64,000 nt of DNA from the NCBI GenBank assembly GCA_021401465.1, contig JADDMT010000018.1, forward strand, positions 62,001 to 126,000, in the 5' to 3' direction. How positions within the stretch are numbered: the stretch's first letter is position 1; each line of letters opens with the position of its first letter. The translations under genes and the position numbers were made by a program. The notes below the pieces were generated by a model. That model was not told where the DNA came from. It searched no databases and saw nothing but the letters and a program-made list of their open reading frames with translations. Positions 10,221 to 20,274 of this stretch are shown piece by piece. This DNA is from Teratosphaeria epicoccoides. Lineage: Eukaryota > Ascomycota > Dothideomycetes > Mycosphaerellales > Teratosphaeriaceae.

Positions 10221-12086
10221 ATGTTGCACACGTCCAGGGTCCTCATATACCTTATTCGTCGGGACCTGCGACTGGCGGACAACCCGATCTTTCACGAAAT
10301 AGCAAAATTGCAGACACAGTCCAATAAGCCGTTCACACACGTGTTGCCGGTATTCGTGTATTCCGCAGATCAGGTCGAGGTATCGGGGTTTTTGAAGCTT
10401 GGGCAAAAGTCGCCATATCCTGAAGCGCGGAGTAAAGTCAGTGGACTGTGGAGGTGTGGCAGATTGCGAGCCAAATTTACAGCGGAAGGTGTTTGGGATC
10501 TAAAAAAGGACCTTGAGAGCATTGGGAGCAAATTAGAAGTCAGGGTTGGATCAATCAAGGATATCGTACAATCCTTGGTCGACGGCTATAAGGGAAGAGC
10601 TGACGCTGAAGTGCACGGTCTATGGATGACGGGCGAAGAGCCTTGGGAAGAGGTAGAAGAGGAGAAAGAGGCCAGAGCGGTCATAGAGAAGGAAGGAAAG
10701 GAATTCAAGATATGGGCCGATGAGAAGTACTTTGTGGACGATAGGGATCTGCCCTTCAACGATGCGAAGGACTTGTCAGACGTTTTCACAACGTTTCGGA
10801 AAACAATCGAGCCACTACGAGAGGCGCCACGCAAACAATTGCCGAAACCGAAGCGATTATTGCCAGTGCCTGATTTTATACCACTACAAGCAGAACCATT
10901 CGAGATACCAGATTCGTTAGACGGGATCATACACGCTCTGCATAAACCGATAGCAGACGATCTGGAAATTCCGCATATGCATGACATGCCAGAACATGTC
11001 GAATCGGCACATCCATTCATCGGCGGATCGAAGCCTGGTCATGAGCGCGTACATCACTTGATCGAATCGGGAGCAATGTCTGCTTACAAAGACACCCGGA
11101 ACGGGCTTTTGGGTCTCGACTTCAGCACCAAGCTGTCCGCGTGGTTAGCACTTGGATGTCTGACTGCACGGCAGATCCACTGGTACTTGATCGATTTCGA
11201 GGACGGCAAGACCGACCTTGGCAAGAACGCTGCTGGCTATGGCAAGGGCGAGAACAAGGGAACTGCGGCAGTTCGGTTTGAGCTGCTGTGGCGTGACTAC
11301 ATGCGATTGTGCACGCGTAAATTTGGGTTACGGCTGTTTTACGCTGGTGGGTATAGGCATGACCGGGATGCGAAGAAGAGGATGATCAGTTCTCCTTACA
11401 CCGCATCGACGGAGAAGAAGAACAAGAAGGGTGTCAACGACGCAGACACGAAAGCGACGGTCGAACGATTCTTCCGCGGCGAAACCGGTACGGGCCTCAT
11501 CGATGCTAGTCAGCGAGAGCTGTTCTTGACGGGCTGGACGAGCAATCGCGCGAGACAGAATGTTGCTTCATACCTGACAAAACATCTGGGTCTCGACTGG
11601 CGGATAGGCGCGGAGTGGTATGAGGCGAACCTCATCGACTACGACGCATCCAGCAACTGGGGCAACTGGCAATACGTCGCGGGCGTCGGCAACGACCCCA
11701 GAGGCGACGCGAGAGTCTTCAACCCGGTCAAGCAGGCTGTGGATTACGATACTAATGGCGAGTACGTCAAGGCGTGGGTGCCAGAATTGAGGGGCGTGGG
11801 GAAGAAGGAGCACAATGGCGGCGAGGGTGGGAAGTCCAGTATGGAAGACTTGATGGGTGTTTTCCAGGCGTGGAGGCTTGCGCCGGAGGAGAAGAAAAGA
11901 TTGAAATTGGAAGGTGTCGAGTGGGTTGAGAATCCCCTTATCAAGATTGACTTTTCGGTCAATCGACGCAGCGGCGCCGGTAAGCGAAGTCGTGGCGGAG
12001 GTGGTGCAAGGGGTTCTGGGCGCGGGAGAGGCCAAGGTGGGAGGGGTGATACGAGTCAGGGGCGAGGAGTCAGGATTGGTGGTTAG
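10221..12086 (+). CDS. Cryptochrome-DASH / photolyase-family flavoprotein
   Basis: Single-exon 621-residue protein. The N-terminal antenna-binding alpha/beta domain starts at once (YLIRRDLRLADNPIF) and runs to about residue 200. The helical FAD-binding domain follows (about 270-525), with the DASH signatures LLWRDYMRLCTRKFG, TGLIDASQRELFLTGWTSN, RARQNVASYL and DASSNWGNWQYVAGVGNDPR. This layout, including the long linker between domains, is that of cry-DASH, which repairs cyclobutane dimers in single-stranded DNA or acts as a blue-light sensor. The tail is Arg/Gly-rich (about residues 580-621, with RGG and RGRGQGGRG elements); such RGG extensions are known in some fungal DASH proteins and suggest RNA binding. 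Light-dependent expression would be expected from the family, but I see no element that proves it. Confidence 0.93.
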   Translation: MLHTSRVLIYLIRRDLRLADNPIFHEIAKLQTQSNKPFTHVLPVFVYSADQVEVSGFLKLGQKSPYPEARSKVSGLWRCGRLRAKFTAEGVWDLKKDLESIGSKLEVRVGSIKDIVQSLVDGYKGRADAEVHGLWMTGEEPWEEVEEEKEARAVIEKEGKEFKIWADEKYFVDDRDLPFNDAKDLSDVFTTFRKTIEPLREAPRKQLPKPKRLLPVPDFIPLQAEPFEIPDSLDGIIHALHKPIADDLEIPHMHDMPEHVESAHPFIGGSKPGHERVHHLIESGAMSAYKDTRNGLLGLDFSTKLSAWLALGCLTARQIHWYLIDFEDGKTDLGKNAAGYGKGENKGTAAVRFELLWRDYMRLCTRKFGLRLFYAGGYRHDRDAKKRMISSPYTASTEKKNKKGVNDADTKATVERFFRGETGTGLIDASQRELFLTGWTSNRARQNVASYLTKHLGLDWRIGAEWYEANLIDYDASSNWGNWQYVAGVGNDPRGDARVFNPVKQAVDYDTNGEYVKAWVPELRGVGKKEHNGGEGGKSSMEDLMGVFQAWRLAPEEKKRLKLEGVEWVENPLIKIDFSVNRRSGAGKRSRGGGGARGSGRGRGQGGRGDTSQGRGVRIGG

Positions 12087-12803
12087 CTGGAGTGTTTGGA
12101 AGCGGCTGAACCGTCGGAACGTCTCGCGCACATGGCCCGAGAAGCATCATCTTGGTGAGAGGTCATAGGAAGTATTGTTTTGGTATCCAGGCCGCACGCA
12201 AGAGTTAAGGTTGCATGTTGGTGCATATTTCTGGTGTACGCTTGGTATGCCATGTAAGACGCGATGGTCAGTCTCGGGCAAGCAGCCTCTCGATCTGATA
12301 GCGTTGTCCATGTGTCTCCCTCCCTGCAGACTCATACGGGGGACTTCTACAAAGCCAGCTGGCGTCCGAGAGCAGGCAGTCTCGAGGAGGCGGGTAGGCC
12401 GGTAGGAGCCCGAGGTAGACGAAAGCAAACAAATCATCTTGGGAGGAAGTGTAGACGGCCCTGCTAGGAAAGAGAGTTACGACCACGCTTTTGACGTGGC
12501 GACTCTCAACGCGGCCGCGGACCTCGCATACTGCGAAACCGACAATTACAGATCAGGGTCTTGCTACATACGCTACAAGGACGAGACGAAGCCAAATTAC
12601 GGGCCCGAGGACGTCGAAAGCTGGACTTTTCAGTTCCGCGGGAATGAGAAAGATCTGAGCGACACCAGCTTCGATTCGAATGTCTGGCTACGACGCATGG
12701 GGCGCTTATGGACTCAAACCACGACTAGGAGGAGTTCAGATCCGGACTGCAGGGGCTGCGGAATTGTCTCTCCAGATCGTGGGGAGCGCCGTGCGGCTCA
12801 TAT
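12087..12803. other. Spacer downstream of cryptochrome-DASH
   Basis: A plus-strand frame from about 12440 to 12810 stays open for about 120 codons but has no ATG near its 5' end and no family I recognise. It could be an exon relic. Confidence 0.35.
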
Positions 12804-13565
12804 TCAGTGAGGGTTGGCACGACCTCCACGACATATGAAGGGCACCTTTTGAAGGTCCATGGACGTATGTCTCAAGTATATTAGCGAGAATTCTCTTCCT
12901 CCAAGCGGCCATCCAGGCAACACCCGCGAGATTGCGCTTACATGATGAAGTTGAGCCAGACTGTCAAACTCGACTGACAAGAAGTCCCACCGCCCTCGCA
13001 CGGTGCCGGCGGATTCTCTCGTGTTGAAATGTGGCACCTTGGCGGCAGAGATAATGCCAGTGCGCAGCTCGGTGGCTTGCATCACTAATGCGAAGATACC
13101 TGTGCTGCTGGGGCCGGCAGGTGTTGTCCTGTACGCCGCACCGTTCTTGCCGAATCTTATATTGAATGTGTTGGTGCCCGAGGATGTGAGAGAGCTTGTT
13201 GGCGCTGGCAAGGCATCCATCAGATCGCTGGATCCATTGAAGCCTACGCTGGGGTCGCGCTCCCGCGGATCATGATCCCGTTGAATGCTGTCGTCGAGGC
13301 GAATGCCTTCCGATGGCGCTGGCCGATCATGATCTGAGGTCAAGCGAGTCCAAAAGCTGGCAAGCGAGCTGTAATCGGCGATGCAGAAAGGATGTGGACA
13401 GGTACCCGCTTCTATCGACTCCATTCCATGTAGATGCGTTTCGACATGGCGTGAAAACGACTGTTGCCGGGTCCATTGACGGAAAAGTGTCGAGTCTCCC
13501 AGGCAGTAGGGACAGAGAGCAGGGTGCAGGATGATGCCACGATTCGATACCCGGCCGCTGAACAT
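12804..13565 (-). CDS. Lone C2H2-type zinc-finger ORF, possibly a fragment
   Basis: ATG-started 253-codon frame with no homologous neighbours. Residues 18-80 carry a paired Cys/His pattern: CPYC, then HVETHLH, then CPHPFC, then a final TSDHD. This spacing resembles the zinc-finger module seen in many fungal C2H2 proteins and at the C-terminus of some FluG/DUF3435-type proteins. Nothing resembling the upstream domains of such proteins is visible on the minus strand up to 15.8 kb. The C-terminal two thirds is Ser/Thr-rich and then unfamiliar and may include intron or non-coding sequence. I consider it a truncated remnant or a short orphan; function unknown. Confidence 0.4.
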   Translation of the reverse strand: MFSGRVSNRGIILHPALCPYCLGDSTLFRQWTRQQSFSRHVETHLHGMESIEAGTCPHPFCIADYSSLASFWTRLTSDHDRPAPSEGIRLDDSIQRDHDPRERDPSVGFNGSSDLMDALPAPTSSLTSSGTNTFNIRFGKNGAAYRTTPAGPSSTGIFALVMQATELRTGIISAAKVPHFNTRESAGTVRGRWDFLSVEFDSLAQLHHVSAISRVLPGWPLGGREFSLIYLRHTSMDLQKVPFICRGGRANPH

Positions 13566-15819
13566 GCCGACTGAAGATCATTGTTGCCCGCAATGGTGGT
13601 CCCACTGCTCTTGTTGAATGGGTTCCGAGCACACAAAGCAGAACTTCACTGCTGTGGTCATGCTATCTTGAAGGCGACTGTTGATATGACAGTCCAACAG
13701 ATGGATCTTCCGAGCATCAGCATAAGCGCCAGGACCTCCGCCACACATTCAAAGTCGTCCTTGAGGAGCAGTCTGCGGATAGTACTACTCCGCAGGGTGC
13801 AGTATCGGGACCACTGCATGGTCAACAATATCGAGCGACGCAGCCTTCCGGTCACGAATGATTTGGGCTAAGTTTGCCCTCGCGTGGGCGTGCTTCAGAT
13901 AGTTCTGAAAGACAATCGAAGGACCGCCCCGAGGCAGAGGCACGTTCAACGGCACATGCTGGTCGACTCCTTCATGTGGGTTGCATTCGGAGGACGTATG
14001 TGTGGCAGCCGTTCGTACTGTTCGTGGTGGCATGATAGGACCCGTCGTTAGTGGCTACGGTACCGGGCATCGGTCGTGAGATTATCAGAGAGCCGAGACG
14101 CAGTGGAGCGGATCGATCCACACCAGACCGCATTGAACGCAGGCAGTCGATGTTCTCCTGATCGGGCTCCTCGTTGTTGAGCAAATTCTGCAATGCGCGA
14201 GATGTAGTGCTGGGAGGGTGTTTCGTCCCAATGGCCCATGACAGCTTTCCTCTCGGCCGACGTGATCTTCCTGGCACCGTGTTAGGCACTTTCAGGGTAC
14301 ATGCGATTCCGACCTATCTCCTACTGTCAAGTGAGTTCCCGAATCCTCGACTGAATGCATACGGTGTGAGATCGGCAGTATCCACAGCACGACGTCCAAG
14401 CTCCTTGATGTTGCTTCCGAGTGTGTGAACTGGTCATGATTTTCGAAGCTGGAATACTACGACCAACACCACGGCTTCATTGTCGGAGAAGTGGAAGGTC
14501 CTTTGCTTCCTATCTGACCTTGAGCTTCCTCTTGGCGTCGAAGAACAATTGCTTAGTACATTTACTGGCAATTGGGGGAAGGGGCCGCGCAACCCTGCAA
14601 TGAAGGCTAGTTCTCAAGAGGCACAGAATATCTGAAACGCCTGGGCTTGTGATATGAGCGGTTCGAAGCAATGCGTTTCTTGCTGGTTTTGCTAACGACG
14701 TTACCAGTCGCGCTTCTTAGATGGTTGGTGCGATTGTCGCTGATCTTCGAGCACCGACGGTGTAGCCTTACCAGGTGAAGCACTTGCTGACTTGCTCAGA
14801 ATACCAAGTTGACATTTCCAAATCGGCGTTGGCCACTCGCTACGATTTCCTGTGGAAATAGACCGTCACCTCCTCCGCACACCAGCCCAAAGGGATAACG
14901 TTGACACAGAAGCGGCAAATGGAGAGAGCGAGCACCGCATTCCTGCCTGAAAGTCCAAGCGCTCGATGGCTGTGAGCGGTGATTGGAACGCAGTCTTCAT
15001 CCCAACGGACAGTCTAAGTATCGCCGTTGGAAGTCTCATTGGCAAGGACGCCGAAGACCACGTAGAGCACTGGAAAACGTACCTCGCCTTCCAAGGAGGC
15101 AGTGGGTACAAGAGTAGCCGATCTGCTGCAATAATAAGCTGCTCTACGCTGAGTGCTGTAGGACGGAGATGGGAAACAGTAGTCTTGGCCTAGTCATACA
15201 ATAGTTTGATGAGCAGGTCAGCGGACCCTGATACTTCGCTCAGATCTGTAATCACATGCCTCCCGTTTGACTCGAGCAACAACAAGCCCTGGCGGATCGA
15301 ACGCTACATGCGCCATACATCCTCGGGATCTACTTAAGGCGTTACCGCTGCCTTGGCTTATCCCATGGGGTCTCCAACCGTTTCTCGTCAGGACCAGATC
15401 GGCATGTTTAGTGGCAGGAGATGAGGCACTACGGATGTACGTGCATTAGTATTTGTCCCTTTCAGTCCTGTCATGAGCCCGAAGCTCGGCCTTGATAGTG
15501 ACCACGAGCGGGCACACCTGTGTCCGGATACCTCTCAATCATATCACCATATTACTTTGAATTCCAGCTACAGGAATACCCCACCAAGTTCCTCCAAGCC
15601 AGCAGCTCCAAGGGGTTGTTCCTCATGGCGATTGAAAGCATCGCATGACCGACGATGGTTGAAGCGCCCTGAGCAGCTTTTTAACGCTGCTGATGCAGGG
15701 TGGAGTGGCAAATGGTCGTTGCGAGCGAGGTCTGTCCATCATGGAAGATATAAGGTCACATTACCCTCCATCCGTCAGGACATTATCACTGCCACAATCG
15801 CTCAATACAAGTCACAATA
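13566..15819. other. Non-coding or decayed spacer
   Basis: Open frames are short and switch strand and phase. I recognise no domain and no transposon ends. The stretch lies between the lone zinc-finger ORF and a broken peroxidase, so it may hold relics too eroded to read by eye. Confidence 0.45.
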
Positions 15820-16648
15820 CTGCAAATCAAGAGCCTTGCCGTTGCCCTCCTTCTGGAGGGCTCGCTAGTCGCTGCCTTCCCTCACATCGCCGAGATGGTC
15901 GCCAAGCAGAGAATGGAGAAGCGTCAGTAGCTTTGCCTCGAGACACCACACCACAACGCTGACACCCTTACAGGTATCGCTCCTGTCGCTCCTTTCCCAG
16001 AATACCCTGGTGCTCCTACTCACGCCACATATAACAACTTCGACGCTGCATCGCAATTGGTATCAACAACTGGTGATCATGCCTGGATCGCTCCTGGACC
16101 TGGAGACAAGCGCGGATAAGCGAAACTGCCGACGGCTTGGTTTGAAGCCAAGACATGTGAGAGGTCCGGAACAGAGAGCGCTGACAGTCTGTTTCGATAG
16201 ACCTTGCGCGGGACTGAACGCCGCTGCCAACCACGGCTACTTGCAACGCAACGGCATCGTCGACGCGGATAGTATCAACACTGGATTGTGGGAAGCATTC
16301 GGCCTTGATAAAACCGCCACGTTGTTCTTGCAGACTGCAACTTCCTTTTTTGATGGTGATCCAGCATCTGGTCGTTGGTCTATCGGCACTCATTCCGATG
16401 CCACCCAGTCCCTTGGTGCGGTTGGTGACCTTCTGGGAAACAAAACCGGTACCTGCGCTTATGGGCATCTCAAGACCGAGGCAGACGCTTCCATCACACG
16501 TGGAGACTGGCTCGCGCCCGAGTTCAATTCGAACTGCAAATCATACCCACAGTTTGCTCAAGAGTTGGAAGATCTTGCCGTCGAGATGACTGGTGGTAAC
16601 ATCACTCCTCAGGTCATGGCTCCATTGATCAGGAACCTGGATACCTAA
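15820..16648 (+). pseudogene. Heme-thiolate peroxidase (chloroperoxidase family) relic
   Basis: Three exons can be traced: 15820-15922, 15974-16115 and 16201-16648, about 230 residues. A secretory leader (SLAVALLLEGSLVAAFPHI) is followed by APFPEYPG and then the heme-ligand region RGPCAGLNAAANHGYLQRNG across the second junction; the Cys is the expected proximal heme ligand. The acid-base motif appears as EADASITRGDW, where the family usually has EGD or EHD. Damage: the codon where the start is expected (15820) is CTG and no in-frame ATG precedes it; the second intron begins ATAAGC instead of GTAAGC at 16116, and if it is not spliced a TAA is met at once; the protein stops at NLDT, roughly 100 residues short of typical members. 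I conclude this is a pseudogene, although a rare AT-AG intron or a missed upstream exon cannot be excluded. Confidence 0.75.
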
Positions 16649-16906
16649 AACGCTGGACCTTTTTCAAATGCTCCCCGACATCCGCTGTAGCCAATGCTTC
16701 TCGAGACTGTCGTAGTACGGACGGGATCCTCCGCGTTCCGTCTCATTGCCCGTACCTGATAGAGGACCTGGCAAAGATGAGATATATATATTCGCGTGCT
16801 TCATCTTTTTACTAAATAGTTAGCCACAGAGTGAATAGGTTAAGTGATTCTAATTAATATACGCATCAATTCCTAGCTTATGTAACGCGGGGAGTCTAAA
16901 CGCTTC

Positions 16907-17650
16907 TCACAAGCCATGCCTCTCTAGGAAGTCGAGCATTGCCTCACACCCAGTCGTGGGATTGTCATGCAAAGGCAACCCATGTCCGGAGTTCGGTTGA
17001 ACGTGCACTTCACTCGCAGAGACATTGGGATAAGTCGCGCTGAGTTGTGTCATATTTACCAGCCCGTTACAGTCGCCTCGACACACATGAAGTCGAACTC
17101 TGCCAGGAAGATCTGCGTCGGGCCTAGGAACTTGGGACCCGGGAGGCCCGATATATTGGGCACAGACGCCAGCTCACCGACGGTAACAGGCTGCTTGATG
17201 TGGTTTGCATAGTCGAGAAACTCGAGTGCGTACGCCGCGGAGAGGTTGCCGCCGAAGAAAATGTTCTGCATCCCGTTCTTCCCGGCCACCAGGTATCGAT
17301 CTGAGAGCGATTGAAGCCGTGCGAAGCGGCATTTTGGACGCTGAAGGAAGTCGGGCCAGCACTTCCGAATTACTCGGACAGGACGTAAGCGGTCAAGATT
17401 GTGCCGTCGGTCAGGTTCGGACAGTTGCTGCGGTGAGGACCGAACCCCAGCTATGGCCGATATGGAAGACCTTGGAGGGCTGTGAAAGGGATGCGAAAGC
17501 TGAGATGGTTGAGTTCTTTGCTGTCACAGCCCTGGAGTATAAGGCGCCGCTGCGCGCCATGAGGGTCAACTGTCTAGCCTTCGCACATCCGAATGTTTTG
17601 TCTTCTACACACACTTCACCATACCTCGGAAAATCCCACTGGGAAGCTTG
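16907..17650 (-). pseudogene. Secreted alpha/beta-hydrolase relic, several frameshifts
   Basis: The minus strand encodes consecutive pieces of one alpha/beta hydrolase in different frames. First comes the nucleophile elbow SKVFHIGHSWGSVLTAATV (GHSWG, catalytic Ser). About 17425 the frame shifts to NLTDGTILTAYVLSE followed by a TAA. Another shift gives NIFFGGNLSAAYALEFLDYA and KQPVTVGELASVPNISGLPG, ending in FLAEFDFMC. A last shift near 17080 gives GDCNG and the catalytic His region VQPNSGHGLPLHDNPTTG, ending in FLERHGL and TGA at 16907. Order and spacing match the fungal extracellular-type hydrolases, so the whole C-terminal half is present but unreadable as one frame. The N-terminus cannot be traced. 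It lies convergent with the broken peroxidase. Confidence 0.75.
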
Positions 17651-18007
17651 ACAAGATGCACCAGAAAAGGCAACACTCCAAGTATGCCCACTCTTCCCAC
17701 GAGGCCATTGGAAGTGTGCTTGCCGCAGTGGAGGCTGTCAGGCTGCGGCTGAGCAATGCACCGGCTGAAGCACCCATAGCTTCGCAAGCTGGATGCATAC
17801 ACGTATGAGTGGCTATAAATCACGCGCAACATCTCAATTTGGCAAGTGTCCTTTTCAAATGTGAAGGCAGCCATGTGGGTTGTCCTTGCATCAAATCGTC
17901 TTACCAGCTGCGAGGGACATATATCGGAGGCCGTGGAATAGCTCAATCGCGCGGCACAGTCCTACGCATTGAAATTGGCGGCTACGAGTGATAGAATCTT
18001 GGCGGCC

Positions 18008-19675
18008 ATGGCTGTGTTCCGGCCAAGACGACCACATAGCAAGTCAAGACATGGATGCCTCGAATGCAAGAGACGGAAGGTCAAGGTACGATGGTCCCCA
18101 GAACTGGCTTCATCAGTCCCTCGAACAAGTCAAAACTTACCGTTCTCAAAGTGCGATGAGCTGAAACCATCATGCTCCCGATGCGGGCTGATGTTCCAGA
18201 GATGTTGCTACCCGGCAGCAATCCAGTGGTCCACAGACCGGACGCACACCGTACTCCCATCGACGACCGTCTTCTCCCCGCTGTCTGAAGCATCATTCCT
18301 GAGCTCGCGAAGCTCTCCGTCACCGCCAAGGAGACCTCCTTCTGCTTTGCCAACGCCTACATCAGTGCTGAAAATCAACCGTCCTCCATCCAGCAGCGAG
18401 AGTTCCACTCGATCCGGAACTTCAGACCTTGACATGTGGCGCCACTATCTAGAGCACACAAGTCAGACCCTTTCACCCTGTCCCAAAGCCCGCGCAATAC
18501 ATCAGCTGCGCATGCCAGCGCTCGCGCTCCACAACACAGCCGTCTTCAACTCCATCCTCGCCATCTCGGCCATCTGCATGTGCCACGATCGCATGACAGC
18601 CCCGTTGCAGTCGCAAGCGACCCCTGAAGCAGTGCACGAGATTTTGATGGCTGGGTATCTCCGACATAATTTCGCGAGCGAGGAGATGCGCAAGATGCTT
18701 GGCAGAGGCGAGCGTGCGGAGCAGGAAGCTCTGTTGGTGACGCAGCTTCTCGTTGTCCCGTTTGCGGCGGCGAGCCAGCAGGTCAATCACTGGCTTTCGA
18801 CGATGGATCTGCCCAGGCGGTCGGAAGGGGAGCAGCAGAAGAGACTAGAGTCGAGTCCGAGGAATATTGTGGTCATCATGAGAGGCATCAAGACGACGAT
18901 TGAGTCGGTGGCTGCTAGTGGCGAGGCCAAATCGATGCAAGGTAGAGAGGTCAATGTAGTCAAGCTGCCCAGCCTGTCGAGGTCAATGGAGCGTGTTCGG
19001 TCCCGACAGACGACCAGTCCACCGGGGGCAGCAGCCGATCATCCACTACTCACACTGGTAGCAAAAACGAGCTCCCAAGCTCTCCAAGACCTCTCAGCCC
19101 GCCTGCAGAAACTCCTCTCCAGACCCCTCAACACCAACACCGAAGATCTCGCCATCTGCTTCCAAGCCCTCAACATCCTCAAACAAATCCACGCCGGCAT
19201 TTTCTCCAAAGACCATCCACCCATCCCCTTCGATCTCTCTCGCCCAGGCGTCCCCCACTCCTCTCACCATCTCCCACCCTGGCTGCACTCCTACCTCAAC
19301 TGGCAGCGTGGCGCCCTGACCCGCCCCCTCCTAAGCTTCCTCGTCCAAGTCCCGCAAAAGTACCTCGACCTGATCCTCCCACTGCTGGACCAGCGGCTCG
19401 AGACACCGCTCCGGGAAACCTTTGGTCCCTCTTCGCTGCATCACCTTTCGTACACCCAGGCGCTCGCGCTCGATATCTATGCGCATTGGTCTGTGCTCAT
19501 GATTCTGGTGGAGCGAGAGTCCTGGTGGATCGGCAGTTTGCCGGTGGTGACGTCGGAGGGTATGGTGAATCGGTATGGGGAGGATCCGGTGGCCCGAGAA
19601 TTCGTGTACAGGATTGGAGGAGCAGAGGATTGGTGGCCAGGGACTGTGTTGAAGGTTGCGAAGCAGACTAGGTAA
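18008..19675 (+). CDS. UPC2-like Zn2Cys6 transcription factor, two exons
   Basis: Exon 1 is 18008-18085, a 66-bp GT-AG intron spans 18086-18151, and exon 2 is 18152-19675, giving about 533 residues. Splicing creates CLECKRRKVKCDELKPSC followed by SRCGLMFQRC, a perfect C-x2-C-x6-C-x6-C-x2-C-x6-C zinc cluster (about residues 18-45). The intron is a multiple of three without a stop, so an unspliced reading stays open but breaks the zinc cluster by 22 residues. HSKSRHGCLECKRRK and the downstream MWRHYLEHTSQTLS-type segment are typical of the UPC2/Ecm22-like group (sterol or secondary-metabolism regulators, DUF3468-type effector region). An in-frame ATG at 17969 would add 13 residues. It is intact amid decayed neighbours; targets are unknown. 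Confidence 0.85.
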   Translation: MAVFRPRRPHSKSRHGCLECKRRKVKVRWSPELASSVPRTSQNLPFSKCDELKPSCSRCGLMFQRCCYPAAIQWSTDRTHTVLPSTTVFSPLSEASFLSSRSSPSPPRRPPSALPTPTSVLKINRPPSSSESSTRSGTSDLDMWRHYLEHTSQTLSPCPKARAIHQLRMPALALHNTAVFNSILAISAICMCHDRMTAPLQSQATPEAVHEILMAGYLRHNFASEEMRKMLGRGERAEQEALLVTQLLVVPFAAASQQVNHWLSTMDLPRRSEGEQQKRLESSPRNIVVIMRGIKTTIESVAASGEAKSMQGREVNVVKLPSLSRSMERVRSRQTTSPPGAAADHPLLTLVAKTSSQALQDLSARLQKLLSRPLNTNTEDLAICFQALNILKQIHAGIFSKDHPPIPFDLSRPGVPHSSHHLPPWLHSYLNWQRGALTRPLLSFLVQVPQKYLDLILPLLDQRLETPLRETFGPSSLHHLSYTQALALDIYAHWSVLMILVERESWWIGSLPVVTSEGMVNRYGEDPVAREFVYRIGGAEDWWPGTVLKVAKQTR

Positions 19676-20274
19676 TGCGGACTTGGGGTTCGGCTGGCAC
19701 CGTCGTTACCTGGCTTGCTGCCTGCTCCCAATCTTCACAACGCCGTGGGGACGTGCAAGTAAGAGAATTTGCAAATATCCATGCAGTTTGAGCGTTCAAT
19801 ACACTCGCTCTGCGCTGTGAATTCCGCCTCGTGACCTCACGGACTGCATTCGCCGGAAGCCATGTAAATTGGTTATTCAACTGCAACGTGGCTGGCTGCT
19901 GAGGACTTGGGGTGGCTGGCAATTATACATGGATGATCACAGATCTGCATTCCTCCGGAGCTTCTGATCTCTCTCTAGCCGTCTTCGCTTGCATGTGATG
20001 AAGAAGCCTCGCTTTTCCAAGCCACCGTAAAGTTTCAAGCTCTTTTCCCACGTCGATCGTCCATGACACTTTGATAGCGCAAGCCAGAAGACAAGCACGT
20101 TAGATTCGTGCCACTGGATCTTCTGGTAAACAGGGGAAGTAGGCAGTCTGCGGCTAGAATGCGACGACTCCGTGTCCGACTCTATGCCCGATCTGTGTCG
20201 AGATTGCTGCTTGTGATCGAGCTGATTCGTGCAGTGGTAAAGGGGCAATGTGCCTCTCGCGATTCTTGGCCTTG
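19676..20274. other. Spacer, no supported gene
   Basis: Short frames on both strands without motif. It probably includes the 3' UTR of the UPC2-like gene. Confidence 0.5.

Noticed and set aside
12440..12810. Open frame containing SYDHAFDVATLNAAADLAYC
   Set aside because: Looks somewhat protein-like but has no ATG, no splice partner found and no known family; left as a possible relic inside the spacer.
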